Assembly: GCA_005503215.1 (NCBI GenBank)
Contig: SCNS01000016.1
Span: 50,754-114,753, forward strand
Direction: 5' to 3'
Source: Sphingomonadaceae bacterium 3R27C6
Lineage (GTDB): Bacteria > Pseudomonadota > Alphaproteobacteria > Sphingomonadales > Sphingomonadaceae
Length of the DNA: 64,000 bases
The notes below the pieces were generated by a model, which was not told where the DNA came from, searched no databases, and saw only the letters and a list, made by a program, of their open reading frames with translations. The position numbers and the translations under genes were made by a program. Shown here one piece after another: positions 16,908 to 25,326 of the stretch. Position 1 is the stretch's first letter. Each line of letters begins with the position of its first letter.

Positions 16908-17390
16908 ATGCGAAAAATGATCGACCTCGACGATTTCGACCGGCGGCTGCTCGCGCTGGTGCGGCACGACAATCTGCAGCCCGCGCGAATCCTCGCCGAC
17001 AAGGTCGGGCTGTCGCTGTCGGCGGTGCTCCGCCGCCTGCGCCGGATGCGCGAGGAGAAGGTGATCGTCGCCGATATCGCGGTGGTCAATCCGGCGCTCA
17101 CCGGATCGGCGCTCACCATGCATATCCTCGTCCGGATGCAACAGGCGGGGCCGCAGACTATGGACGCGTTCGCGCGCGAGATCGCTCGCCACCCCGAAAT
17201 CACGGGGGCATGGGACGTGACCGGCGACGATGATTTCCTGCTGAAAGTGCAGATCGGCTCGATGGAGGAATATGACGCCTTCACGCGCCGCGCGCTGGGC
17301 GAGGACAAGGGCGTGCATTCGTTCAAGACGATGATCGCGATCCGGCACATCATCGAGAATGATGTCGCGCGCCGGCCGCTGCGCGATTGA
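16908..17390 (+). CDS. Lrp/AsnC family transcriptional regulator
   Basis: A 160-residue regulator. The N-terminal winged HTH covers about residues 5-60 (DDFDRRLLALVRHDNLQPAR ... LSLSAVLRRLRRMREE). The C-terminal RAM/effector domain contains GSALTMHILVRM and HPEITGAWDVTGDDDFLLKV, where amino acids normally bind. Family members oligomerise and control amino-acid metabolism. The start is the ATG at 16908 or 16917; no strong Shine-Dalgarno is seen at either. Its divergent partner is a 53-aa gene of unknown role, a typical position for a target of such a regulator. Confidence 0.92.
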   Translation: MRKMIDLDDFDRRLLALVRHDNLQPARILADKVGLSLSAVLRRLRRMREEKVIVADIAVVNPALTGSALTMHILVRMQQAGPQTMDAFAREIARHPEITGAWDVTGDDDFLLKVQIGSMEEYDAFTRRALGEDKGVHSFKTMIAIRHIIENDVARRPLRD

Positions 17391-17450
17391 TGAGGCGGAC
17401 CGCGGGCGGGGATGGCAAGCGGCCTTAGCGACCGGTTGCGGACATTCTTC

Positions 17451-17474
17451 TCCCCTCCCGCAAGCGGGAGGGGA
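17451..17474. repeat. Perfect palindrome of dispersed-repeat type
   Basis: CCCCTCCCGC-AA-GCGGGAGGGG with 10-base perfect arms (17452-17473), in the 236-bp gap between the Lrp gene and rpmG. It resembles a common intergenic element of sphingomonads and may end the Lrp transcript, although no T run follows. Confidence 0.6.
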
Positions 17475-17533
17475 AATCAACTCGCTACCGCTACGGCAGT
17501 TCCCCACCCCAAAGCCGCCATTCTCCGGACACG

Positions 17534-17557
17534 AAAAAGGGCGGCACGCGGCCGCCC
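17534..17557 (-). terminator. Intrinsic terminator downstream of rpmG
   Basis: On the minus strand GGGCGG-(7 nt)-CCGCCC (17539-17557) is followed by TTTTT. It lies about 70 bases after the rpmG stop. Confidence 0.75.
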
Positions 17558-17630
17558 TTCTGGATCCCCGCTTTCGCCGGGATGACGCATTTCCGCCCCA
17601 CGCGCGTTCAGCGCATGGAGAAATGCGTCA
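17558..17630. repeat. REP fragment and inverted repeat overlapping the rpmG stop
   Basis: The element GGATCCCCGCTTTCGCCGGG (17562 on) resembles one arm of the repeat at 5616. Next to it, TGACGCATTTC (17583-17593) and GAAATGCGTCA (17620-17630) form 11-base perfect arms, the second of which contains the rpmG stop codon. Confidence 0.6.
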
Positions 17631-17795
17631 CTTGATCTTGGCTTCCTTGAACTCGACGTGCTTGCGGACACGCGGGTCATACTTACGCACCGACATTTTT
17701 TCGGTCATCGTGCGCGGGTTCTTTTTCGTGACATAGAAAAAGCCCGTGTCGGCGGTGCTCACCAGCTTGATCTTGACGGTCGTCGGCTTGGCCAT
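17628..17795 (-). CDS. rpmG: 50S ribosomal protein L33
   Basis: A 55-residue basic protein beginning [20 protein letters not shown] and ending VEFKEAKIK. It lacks all cysteines, so this is the zinc-independent type. L33 binds 23S rRNA at the E-site side of the large subunit. It stands alone without rpmB, and its 3' end is embedded in an inverted repeat. Length and sequence are standard for alphaproteobacteria. Confidence 0.96.
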   Translation of the reverse strand: MAKPTTVKIKLVSTADTGFFYVTKKNPRTMTEKMSVRKYDPRVRKHVEFKEAKIK

Positions 17796-17964
17796 GGCCC
17801 TGTTCCTCGAATTAACTGCACATCCACCGGAGGTCCGAGGGATGCGGCGGGACTAGGGCCCCGACGTTGGTGTGAAAAACATGAAAGGGCCGCGCGACGC
17901 CGCGCCGCCCCTCAATATCCGGGCGCCTTTGGCGGGATTCGGCCTTTCTGTCAAGCGAAAGGAA

Positions 17965-17992
17965 GGACGGGCGGCACATCGGCCGCCCGTCC
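17965..17992 (-). terminator. Long GC stem-loop after tonB
   Basis: GGACGGGCGGC (17965-17975) and GCCGCCCGTCC (17982-17992) pair perfectly. On the minus strand it follows the tonB stop by about 21 bases and is trailed by TTCCTTTCGCTT, an imperfect T tract. Confidence 0.55.
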
Positions 17993-18013
17993 GGGAGGGG
18001 TGGGATTGTGGCC

Positions 18014-18751
18014 CTAAGCGTTCTTGATCTCGAAACGGACGCGCATTTCCTTCCAGCTTTCCTCAGGCACCCCGCCGCGCGTCGCAGCCTTGAAGCGCCA
18101 TTTGGTGAGCGCGCGCCGCTTCGTCGCCTCGAAAAACGCCGGATCGTCGGTGCTGACCAGTTCGACCGCCTTCACCCGCCCGTCGGTGCCGATCAGCACG
18201 CGGACGACCGCGACGCCCTCGATCCCCTCGCGCTGGGCGCGTGCCGGATAGTCGGGCTGGAAAAGATCCGCATAGCGCTGGTCGAGCTGTGCAAGCACGA
18301 GCTTCGGCATGGCCGGCGGATCGGCGGCGCGCGCCGGCAGACCAAGGTCGACCGGGCCGGGGTCGGATATCGGGGGCCCCGGATTGACCCAGGTTTCGGT
18401 CAGCGGCGGCGCAGGAATGATCGGGTCGACAACGGTGGGCGTCGATGCGGTCCGCGGCATTGGTTTGACATCGTCCGCCTGTTTGGGCGGCGGAGGATCG
18501 AGTGGCTTTTCGAGTTCGATCAGCGTGCCGGTCATCGGCTCGCTCTTCGGCGCCATTTCGATCATCATCGGCGACAATGCGACCGCGACGACGAGCGCGA
18601 CGGGCAGCCCGACCGCGAACAGCGCCGCGACGGGGTGGTGGCGGGCATCGCTTCCATAGCTGTTACGTGGCAGCGGCACCGACGCGCCGGCGGGCGCGGT
18701 GGTCGCTTCGGGCGCCGCCATAATGGCTGAAATCAAGGGTATCAGGGTCAT
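18014..18751 (-). CDS. tonB: Energy transducer TonB
   Basis: A 245-residue inner-membrane protein that passes proton-motive energy from ExbBD to outer-membrane TonB-dependent receptors for iron, zinc or sugar uptake. The TM anchor is at about residues 41-60 and is preceded by a ~40-residue cytoplasmic tail, longer than in enteric TonB. A Pro-rich periplasmic spacer covers about 80-140. The C-terminal TonB domain starts near residue 155 (DLFQPDYPARAQREGIEGVAVV) with GRVKAVELV and ALTKWRF. AGGAGAG precedes the ATG. A Zur-like palindrome lies 70 bp upstream. exbBD are not in this window. Confidence 0.93.
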   Translation of the reverse strand: MTLIPLISAIMAAPEATTAPAGASVPLPRNSYGSDARHHPVAALFAVGLPVALVVAVALSPMMIEMAPKSEPMTGTLIELEKPLDPPPPKQADDVKPMPRTASTPTVVDPIIPAPPLTETWVNPGPPISDPGPVDLGLPARAADPPAMPKLVLAQLDQRYADLFQPDYPARAQREGIEGVAVVRVLIGTDGRVKAVELVSTDDPAFFEATKRRALTKWRFKAATRGGVPEESWKEMRVRFEIKNA

Positions 18752-18820
18752 GGCATCTCTCCTTGCCTGTATGACCCGGCCCTGCCGCGTTCCGACCGTT
18801 GCTATCGGCCAAGTCAGACT

Positions 18821-18844
18821 GACGTGATATTATAACATCACGTC
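18821..18844. promoter_or_regulatory. Zur/Fur-like palindromic operator before tonB
   Basis: GACGTGAT-ATTATAAC-ATCACGTC (18821-18844), 24 bases with 8-base perfect outer arms and a near-symmetric AT core. Read on the minus strand it contains GTTATAATATCAC, one base from the Zur core GTTATAATATAAC. It lies 70 bp upstream of the tonB start, in the promoter zone. The palindrome is directly visible, while the regulator is inferred. Confidence 0.55.
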
Positions 18845-18893
18845 GCATGTCAAGTGAATCGGTAAGCAAGCTTCGCGCGATGCAGTGGGAGAG

Positions 18894-20204
18894 CTAGACG
18901 GCGGAAAGCCGCGCCACCGCCTGATCCTTGTCGATCAGCGGCAACAGCTCGGCCATGTCGGGACCATGGTCGCGGGCGGTGAGCGCGCGGCGCAGCGGCA
19001 GGAAGAGCGCGCGGCCCTTTGCCCCCGTCGCCTCCTTCGCCGCGCCGGTGAGCGCGTGCCAGGGGTCGGCGCCCCAATTGATCGCGGGTGCGGCCTGGGC
19101 CGCCGCGGCGAGCACCGGCCGGTCGGCCGCTTCGGCGGGTGGCGGGGCGAAGGGGCCGTCGAACACGGGCACCCACTCGGCCGCCTCGGCCACCGTCATC
19201 ACATTGGGCCGAATCGCGTTCCAGCGCGCTTCGGTGATCGTGGCGGGCAGGCGGTCCGCGATCGCCGCATGGTCGGTGTGGTGCAAGATCTTCTGATTGA
19301 GCAGCGCCAGCTCGGCCTCGTCGAAGCGCGCGGGGGCGCGGCCGAAGCGCGCAAAGTCGATGCTTTCGACCAGCGGGGCAACCTGCGTCACCGGCTCGAC
19401 CGGATCGCTCGTCCCCAATCGGGCAAGCAAGGCGACGAGCGCGATCGGCTCGATCCCCGCCTCGCGCAGGCTCGCCATGCCGAGCGAACCCAGTCGCTTC
19501 GACAATTTGCCTTCGGTCCCGACGAGCAGCGCCTCATGCGCAAAGGCGGGCGGCGCGGCACCGAGCGCGGCGAACATCTGGACCTGCGACGCGGTGTTCG
19601 ACACATGATCCTCGCCGCGCACGACATGCGTGATCCCCATCGCGATATCGTCGATCACGCTCGGCAGCAGGTAGAGCCAGCTGCCGTCGGCGCGGCGCAC
19701 CACCGGATCGGACATCGTCTTCGGCTCGAAATGCTGCGGTCCGCGGACCATGTCGGTCCACTCGATCGCCGCGTCATGGTCGAGCCGGAAGCGCCAGTGC
19801 GGCGCCACGCCCTCGGGGACCGGCGCATCGGCGGGCTTGCGCTCGTAAACCGGCGGCAGCCCGCGCGAGAGCAATATCTTGCGGCGGATATCGAGCTCTT
19901 CGGGCGTCTCGTAACAGGCATAGACGCGCCCCGCCGCCTTCAGCTTTTCGAACTCGGTTTCATAGAGCGCGAAGCGTGCCGACTGCCGTTCCTCGCCGTC
20001 GATATCGAAACCCAGCCACGCGAGGTCGGCGCGAATTGCGTCGACATGCTCCTCTTTCGAGCGTTCGAGGTCGGTGTCGTCGATGCGCAGCAGGAAGCGG
20101 CCGCCATGCTTGCGCGCCCACAGCCAATTGTGGAGCGCGGTGCGGACGTTGCCGACATGCAGGGTGCCGGTCGGCGAAGGGGCGAAACGGGTAACGACGG
20201 TCAT
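18894..20204 (-). CDS. gltX: Glutamyl-tRNA synthetase
   Basis: A 436-residue class Ic synthetase that charges glutamate to tRNA. The HIGH motif is present as HVGN after RFAPSPTGTL, and the KMSKS motif as KLSKR. The Rossmann domain, the connective insert (RYACYET-like 'VYACYETPEELD') and the helical anticodon domain are all visible. Many alphaproteobacteria have two such enzymes, one of which also charges tRNA-Gln for the GatCAB route. This shorter form could be either. It ends 49 bp before the Zur-like site, so tonB is independently controlled. Confidence 0.95.
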   Translation of the reverse strand: MTVVTRFAPSPTGTLHVGNVRTALHNWLWARKHGGRFLLRIDDTDLERSKEEHVDAIRADLAWLGFDIDGEERQSARFALYETEFEKLKAAGRVYACYETPEELDIRRKILLSRGLPPVYERKPADAPVPEGVAPHWRFRLDHDAAIEWTDMVRGPQHFEPKTMSDPVVRRADGSWLYLLPSVIDDIAMGITHVVRGEDHVSNTASQVQMFAALGAAPPAFAHEALLVGTEGKLSKRLGSLGMASLREAGIEPIALVALLARLGTSDPVEPVTQVAPLVESIDFARFGRAPARFDEAELALLNQKILHHTDHAAIADRLPATITEARWNAIRPNVMTVAEAAEWVPVFDGPFAPPPAEAADRPVLAAAAQAAPAINWGADPWHALTGAAKEATGAKGRALFLPLRRALTARDHGPDMAELLPLIDKDQAVARLSAV

Positions 20205-20237
20205 GGCCCGCGCCTATAACCGCATATTCGGCCGCCG

Positions 20238-20441
20238 TCAGTCGTCTTCCTCGATCTTGCGGTTCTGGACGATGTGCGCGGCCCAGCGCAGCGCCATGCC
20301 GACCACCGAAAGCACCGACCCCGCGATGATCGCCCCGATCAGCGCGCGATTCTCACCGGGCGCGGGCCATGCCACCCACGCGAGCAGGACGACGCTGACG
20401 ATCGACAGCGCATAACCGATCCCGGTGAGCCAGTTCGCCAC
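20238..20441 (-). CDS. Small membrane protein, 67 aa
   Basis: A short protein with two hydrophobic helices, GYALSIVSVVLLAWVAWPA (about residues 8-26) and ALIGAIIAGSVLSVVGMALRW (about 33-53), and a charged C-terminal tail KIEEDD. It is probably an inner-membrane hairpin. I recognise no family. It lies six bases after the nadE stop and 33 bases before the gltX start, so it belongs to a nadE-(this)-gltX unit. Confidence 0.7.
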   Translation of the reverse strand: MANWLTGIGYALSIVSVVLLAWVAWPAPGENRALIGAIIAGSVLSVVGMALRWAAHIVQNRKIEEDD

Positions 20442-20447
20442 GGCGCG

Positions 20448-22106
20448 CTACGCCGTCCGGAACCCGTGGGTGATCGGATAGCGCCGGTCGCGCCCGAAGT
20501 TGCGCGTCGACAGCTTCACCCCCGGCGGCGCCTGGCGGCGCTTATACTCGGCGAGCATCAGCAGCCGTTCGATCCGCGCCACAGCATCGCGATCGAAGCC
20601 ATATTTCGCCACGACATCGTCGACGCTCGCTTCTTCCTCGACAAGCATATGGAGCATGCGGTCGAGGTCGACGTATGGCGGCAGGCTGTCCTCGTCCTTC
20701 TGGTCGGGGCGCAGCTCGGCACTCGGCGGCTTGGTGATGATGGTGTCGGGCATCACCGGCGTCACCGGGTTGCGCGACAGGCGCGGCACATTTTCGTTGC
20801 GCCATTTCGCCACCGCGAACACCGTCATTTTATACGCGTCCTTCAGCGGATTATAGCCGCCCGCCATGTCGCCATAGATCGTCGCATAGCCGACGCTCAT
20901 CTCGCTCTTGTTGCCCGTCGTGAGCAGCATCGGGCCGAATTTGTTGCTGAGCGCCATCAGGGTGACGCCGCGGATGCGCGACTGGACATTTTCCTCGGTG
21001 ATATCGACTTGCCTGTCGGCGAAGCTGCCCGCAAGCATCGCGTCGAACGCCTCGACCGCGGGGACGATCGAAATCGTGTCGAGCTTGCACCCGATCATCG
21101 CCGCGCAGCCCGCGGCATCGTCGAGGCTCGCCTCGCTGGTGAAGCGGCTCGGCATCATCACGCACCACACCTTGTCGGGACCGAGCGCGTCGGCGGCGAT
21201 CGCGGCGCAGATCGCCGAATCGATCCCGCCCGAGAGGCCGAGCACGACGCCGGGGAAGCGGTTGCGCTCGACATAGTCGCGTAAGGATATGATCATCGCG
21301 CTGTAGATGTCGGCCGGATGCGATTCCCATTCGGCGATCGCACCCGCCTCACAGCTCCAGCCGTCGGCGCCCTTGGCCCAGTGCGTCACGCGCTCCTCGG
21401 GCTCCCAATCGGTCAGCCGGTGCGCCGTCGTCCCGTCGCGGTTCAGCACGAAGGAGCAGCCGTCGAACACGATCTCGTCCTGCCCGCCGACGCGGTTGAG
21501 GAAAATCACCGGCAGCTTGGTTTCGGCGACACGGCTCGCGAACACCTGCGTCAGGCGCCGCTCGTCCTTGTCGATTTCATAGGGGCTGCCATTGACCGAG
21601 ATCAGCAGCTCGGCGCCCTGCCCCACCAGATGCTGGCAAACCTTCGGCAACCACCCATCCTCGCAGATCGGCAGGCCCAGCTTTACGCCGCGCCATTCGA
21701 CGATATCGGGGAGCGGCCCGGGGACAAACACGCGCTTCTCGTCGAACGTCCCGTAATTGGGAAGCTCATGCTTCCTTCGCGTCGCGACGATCCGGCCGCC
21801 GTCGAGCAGCGCGACGATATTATAGAGGCTCTCGCCCTCCCGCTCGACCGAACCGACGAGCATCGCCGGGCCGCCATCGGCGGTATCAGCGGCGAGTTCG
21901 GCAAGCATCGTAGCGGCGCGAGCCGCGAGCGCGGGCTTGAGTACGAGATCCTCGGGCGGATAGCCGATCAGCTGGAGCTCGGGATAGAGGATCAGGTCGA
22001 CGTCCGCGTGCCGCGCGCGCACGTCGCGCATCGCCGCAGCGTTGGCGGCGAGGTCGCCCACGACCTGCGTCATTTGCGAAAGAACGATGGAGAGCTTTTG
22101 TGTCAT
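20448..22106 (-). CDS. nadE: Glutamine-dependent NAD+ synthetase
   Basis: A 552-residue two-domain enzyme that amidates nicotinate adenine dinucleotide to NAD+, using ammonia made by its own glutaminase. The N-terminal nitrilase domain carries the Glu-Lys-Cys triad in PELQLIGYPPED, RKHELPNYGTFDE and LPICEDGW. The C-terminal synthetase has the P-loop LSGGIDSAICAA and GNKSEMSVGYATIYGDM. Length is typical for the two-domain bacterial form. It is the first gene of the nadE-small membrane protein-gltX run. Confidence 0.96.
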   Translation of the reverse strand: MTQKLSIVLSQMTQVVGDLAANAAAMRDVRARHADVDLILYPELQLIGYPPEDLVLKPALAARAATMLAELAADTADGGPAMLVGSVEREGESLYNIVALLDGGRIVATRRKHELPNYGTFDEKRVFVPGPLPDIVEWRGVKLGLPICEDGWLPKVCQHLVGQGAELLISVNGSPYEIDKDERRLTQVFASRVAETKLPVIFLNRVGGQDEIVFDGCSFVLNRDGTTAHRLTDWEPEERVTHWAKGADGWSCEAGAIAEWESHPADIYSAMIISLRDYVERNRFPGVVLGLSGGIDSAICAAIAADALGPDKVWCVMMPSRFTSEASLDDAAGCAAMIGCKLDTISIVPAVEAFDAMLAGSFADRQVDITEENVQSRIRGVTLMALSNKFGPMLLTTGNKSEMSVGYATIYGDMAGGYNPLKDAYKMTVFAVAKWRNENVPRLSRNPVTPVMPDTIITKPPSAELRPDQKDEDSLPPYVDLDRMLHMLVEEEASVDDVVAKYGFDRDAVARIERLLMLAEYKRRQAPPGVKLSTRNFGRDRRYPITHGFRTA

Positions 22107-22242
22107 GTCGGTGGTTTAGGCCGACGCGCGTCGATTTCAACTGCGGCGCGCGCAGCGGATCGGGCTTTAACCCCTTCCCCTATCGCCCCTCGCTGGCTAA
22201 GGGGGCGCGCAATCCCACCCGCGCGAAAGGGCCTTGCACGCC

Positions 22243-23178
22243 ATGAAACTCATCTCCGGCAACAGTAACCTGCCGCTGGCCCGTGCGATCGCGGACTATC
22301 TGGAACTGCCGCTGACCGACACCAGCGTACGCCGCTTCGCCGACGAAGAGGTCTTCGTCGAAATTCATGAGAATGTCCGCGGCCAGGATGTCTTCGTCGT
22401 TCAGCCGACGAATTTCCCTGCGAACGACAATCTGATGGAATTGCTCATTATCAACGACGCGCTGCGCCGCGCCTCGGCGAAGCGCATCACCGCGGTCGTC
22501 CCCTATTTCGGCTATGCCCGCCAGGACCGCAAACCCGGCCCGCGCACCCCGATCTCAGCGAAGCTCGTCGCCAACCTGATCACCACCTCGGGCGCCGACC
22601 GCGTGCTCGCGATCGACCTGCACGCCGGGCAGATCCAGGGCTTCTTTGATATCCCGACCGACAACCTGTACGCCGCGCCGGTGATGAGCGCCGACATCCA
22701 GGCGCGCTTCGCGGGCAAGAATCTGATGGTCGTGTCGCCCGACGTCGGCGGCGTGGTTCGCGCGCGCGCGCTCGCCAAGCGGCTCGACAACGCGCCGCTC
22801 GCGATCGTCGACAAGCGCCGCGAGCGCGCCGGCGAATCGGAAGTGATGAACATCATCGGCGACGTGAAGGGCCGCTTCTGCATCCTGATCGACGATATCG
22901 TCGATTCGGCGGGCACGCTCTGCAACGCCGCCGCGGCGCTGAAGGCCGCGGGTGCCGAGGGCGTCGTCGCTTATTGTACGCATGGCGTCCTGTCGGGCGG
23001 CGCGGTCGCGCGCGTCGATGCGAGCGAGCTCACCGAGCTGGTGATCACCGATTCGATCCAGCCGACCGACGCGGTGAACGACAGCAGCAAGGTCCGCGCG
23101 CTCACCGTCGCGCCTTTGCTTGGCGAAGCGATCAAGCGCATCGCCGACGAATCGAGCGTCTCCTCGCTTTTCGACTGA
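22243..23178 (+). CDS. prs: Ribose-phosphate pyrophosphokinase
   Basis: A 311-residue enzyme making PRPP from ribose 5-phosphate and ATP, the precursor of nucleotides, histidine and NAD. The flexible loop is [13 protein letters not shown] ([17 protein letters not shown]), the divalent-ion site is [14 protein letters not shown] and the PRPP-binding loop is DDIVDSAGT. The start is ATG 22243 with GAAAGGG upstream; a TTG nine bases earlier is rejected. It is convergent with the TetR gene, with only five bases between the two stops. Confidence 0.96.
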   Translation: MKLISGNSNLPLARAIADYLELPLTDTSVRRFADEEVFVEIHENVRGQDVFVVQPTNFPANDNLMELLIINDALRRASAKRITAVVPYFGYARQDRKPGPRTPISAKLVANLITTSGADRVLAIDLHAGQIQGFFDIPTDNLYAAPVMSADIQARFAGKNLMVVSPDVGGVVRARALAKRLDNAPLAIVDKRRERAGESEVMNIIGDVKGRFCILIDDIVDSAGTLCNAAAALKAAGAEGVVAYCTHGVLSGGAVARVDASELTELVITDSIQPTDAVNDSSKVRALTVAPLLGEAIKRIADESSVSSLFD

Positions 23179-23183
23179 ACGCG

Positions 23184-23726
23184 TCAGCGCGCGACGAGCG
23201 CGCCGACGATATGATCGAGCTGCCGCCGGAAGGTCGTATGATCGGGTACGGCATGAACGAGGCCGCGCGCCGTCCAGCATAAAGCCTGCGCCATACTGCC
23301 CGCGCGCGAGACCGCCGAGCCCGGCCCGCTGAACCGGATCGCTTCGGCCATCGCGGCGACCAGCCGGCGCTCGGCCGCGCGCACTGCCTCGGGCGGATCG
23401 CGCTGGAGCATCGCCACGATCTCGGCGCCATGCGGCGACGCATGCAGCGCCTCCATATGCCGGCCGACCCATGCGTCGAGCGCACCGGTCAAACGTTCGG
23501 CGAGCGTCTTTGCGGGCTGGTCGATGCTGGCGAGCGCGGCCGCCAGCGAACCGTCTATCAGGCTTTTGGTCGCCCAGCCGATCAATGCCCCCTTCGATCC
23601 ATGCCGGTTATAGAGCGCTTGCCGCGACACAGCGAGCGCGAGCGCAACATCCTCCATCGATGTCTTACGCAGGCCATAGCGCGCGAAGGTCGCGACAATC
23701 GGATCGAGAGGAAAATCGCCCGGCAT
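23184..23726 (-). CDS. TetR family transcriptional regulator
   Basis: A 180-residue regulator with the N-terminal TetR HTH at about residues 10-50 (FARYGLRKTSMEDVALALAVSRQALYNRHGSKG) and an unclassified helical ligand-binding domain. A 30-bp palindromic region begins eight bases upstream of its start, so it is likely autorepressed. The divergent gene hisN starts 115 bp away and might share the regulator, though hisN is housekeeping. No transporter or oxidoreductase target lies nearby, so its regulon is unknown. Confidence 0.92.
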   Translation of the reverse strand: MPGDFPLDPIVATFARYGLRKTSMEDVALALAVSRQALYNRHGSKGALIGWATKSLIDGSLAAALASIDQPAKTLAERLTGALDAWVGRHMEALHASPHGAEIVAMLQRDPPEAVRAAERRLVAAMAEAIRFSGPGSAVSRAGSMAQALCWTARGLVHAVPDHTTFRRQLDHIVGALVAR

Positions 23727-23733
23727 GATCGCG

Positions 23734-23763
23734 ATTTTACAGTTTATACGTATATTGTAAAAT
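23734..23763. promoter_or_regulatory. Palindromic operator of the TetR gene
   Basis: Perfect 8-base arms ATTTTACA (23734-23741) and TGTAAAAT (23756-23763) enclose the 10-base palindrome TATACGTATA (23745-23754). The block is strongly AT-rich in a GC-rich genome and abuts the tetR start, as expected for an autoregulatory site. Confidence 0.65.
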
Positions 23764-23841
23764 TGATAAAATCAGGCTTCGGCTGGTGCAATAGGTTTGC
23801 ATGGACTGGCGGCCGGAGCCCCGCTGGGCTAGCGCAGGGCC

Positions 23842-24624
23842 ATGTCGATCACATCAGACCTTGCCCTCGCCAATCGCCTCGCCGACGCCGCCGGCGAAGC
23901 GATCCGTCCGCTCTTTCGTTCAAACTGGGCGCACGAGGCCAAGGCCGATGCCTCGCCCGTGACCGAGGCCGACCGCGCCGCCGAGGCCGCGATGCGCCGC
24001 CTGCTCGATGCCGAGGCGCCGCGCGACGGGATCATCGGCGAGGAATATGGTGCCGAGCGTCCCGACGCCTCGCGCCAGTGGGTGCTCGACCCGATCGACG
24101 GCACCGTCAGCTTCATGGCGGGTCGCCCGATCTTCGGCACGCTAATCGCGCTACTGCAGGACGGCTGGCCGATCCTCGGCATCATCGACCAGCCGATCGC
24201 GGGCGAACGCTGGGTCGGCGCGCTCGGACGGCCGACCTTGTTCAATGGCACGCCCGCGCGCACGCGTCCCTGCCGCACCCTTGCCGATGCGGTGCTCGCG
24301 ACGACCGGCCCGCAATATTTCGCCGACCATGACGCCGAGCATTTCATGGCGCTCGCGGCGAAGACGTCACACAAGCGCATGGTCTTCGGCGGCGACTGCT
24401 ATAATTACGGCCTGCTCGCGAGCGGGCATATCGACCTTGTCGTCGAGGCGGGGCTCAAGCTCCATGATTTCGCCGCGCTCGCGCCGATCGTCGAGGGCGC
24501 CGGCGGGACGATGTGCGACTGGAACGGCGATCCGCTGAGCGCCGACAGTATGGGGCATGTCATCGCACTCGGCGACCCCGCGCGGATCGAGGATGTGATA
24601 GAGGGACTCGCCTGTCACCACTGA
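23842..24624 (+). CDS. hisN: Histidinol-phosphatase, inositol-monophosphatase type
   Basis: A 260-residue magnesium-dependent phosphatase of the IMPase superfamily. Metal motifs are IIGEEYGAE, then VLDPIDGTVSF and the late Asp in LKLHDFAALAPIVEGAGG. The combination with FGGDCYNYGLLASGHIDLVVE fits the HisN subgroup, which performs the last-but-one phosphatase step of histidine synthesis in many alphaproteobacteria and actinobacteria. No other his gene is near. A general inositol-phosphate phosphatase role cannot be fully excluded. Confidence 0.85.
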   Translation: MSITSDLALANRLADAAGEAIRPLFRSNWAHEAKADASPVTEADRAAEAAMRRLLDAEAPRDGIIGEEYGAERPDASRQWVLDPIDGTVSFMAGRPIFGTLIALLQDGWPILGIIDQPIAGERWVGALGRPTLFNGTPARTRPCRTLADAVLATTGPQYFADHDAEHFMALAAKTSHKRMVFGGDCYNYGLLASGHIDLVVEAGLKLHDFAALAPIVEGAGGTMCDWNGDPLSADSMGHVIALGDPARIEDVIEGLACHH

Positions 24625-24641
24625 CAAGGAGAGGAACGGAC

Positions 24642-24992
24642 ATGGCTTTTCAAGGAAGCTGCCACTGCGGCGCAGTGACCTACACGGTCGAGGGCGACAT
24701 TCCGGGCACGGCGATGAGCTGCAATTGCTCGCACTGCCGGCGCAAGGGCTTTCTGCTCGCCTTCGTACCCATCGACCAGTTCCGGCTGGAGAGCGGCGCC
24801 GACAAGCTCGCGAGCTACAAGTTCAACAAGCATAATATCGACCATCAATTCTGCACCGATTGCGGGTGCCAGGGCTTCTCGGTCGGCACGGGTCCTGACG
24901 GATCGAAGATGGCGGCGGTGAACCTGCGCTGCGTCCCCGACGCCGACCTCGATGCGCTCAATATCCAGAAGGTCGACGGCGCCAGCTTTTAA
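24642..24992 (+). CDS. GFA family zinc protein
   Basis: A 116-residue glutathione-dependent-formaldehyde-activating (GFA/CENP-V) fold protein. Zinc cysteines occur as GSCHCGAVTY (Cys7, Cys9), CNCSHCRRKG (Cys27, Cys29, Cys32) and CTDCGC. Family members bind two zinc ions; a few bind glutathione adducts, but most have no proved activity. The ATG at 24642 has GAGAGGAA upstream. It follows hisN by 17 bp and may be co-transcribed with it. The specific function is unknown. Confidence 0.88.
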   Translation: MAFQGSCHCGAVTYTVEGDIPGTAMSCNCSHCRRKGFLLAFVPIDQFRLESGADKLASYKFNKHNIDHQFCTDCGCQGFSVGTGPDGSKMAAVNLRCVPDADLDALNIQKVDGASF

Positions 24993-25109
24993 TCCCCGAA
25001 TCGCTTGCATTTCCGGGCGAATCCCCCTAAGCGCCCCGCTTCCGATTGTGTCGGCTGGCTGAAAGGGCTGCCAGGCCGATACGCAAACGGACTTCCAAAG
25101 GAGACCAAA

Positions 25110-25313
25110 ATGCCCAAAATGAAGACCAAGAGCGGTGTGAAGAAACGCTTCAAATTCACCGCTTCGGGCAAGGTGAAGCACGGCGTTGTCGGCAAGCGTC
25201 ACCGCCTGAGCAGCCACAATGCAAAATATATCCGCACCAACCGCGGCACCAGCGTGCTCAGCGATTCGGATGTGGCCCATGTGCGCCTCTGGGCGCCCTA
25301 CGGCCTGAAGTAA
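25110..25313 (+). CDS. rpmI: 50S ribosomal protein L35
   Basis: A 67-residue basic protein starting MPKMKTKSGVKKRFKFTASG, with AAAGGAG before the ATG. It is the first gene of rpmI-rplT. In most bacteria infC precedes this pair, but here a GFA-family gene does. A 117-bp leader upstream could hold the promoter or an autoregulatory site for L20, but no clear pseudoknot is identified by eye. Confidence 0.97.
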   Translation: MPKMKTKSGVKKRFKFTASGKVKHGVVGKRHRLSSHNAKYIRTNRGTSVLSDSDVAHVRLWAPYGLK

Positions 25314-25326
25314 GGAGCGCTAAGGC

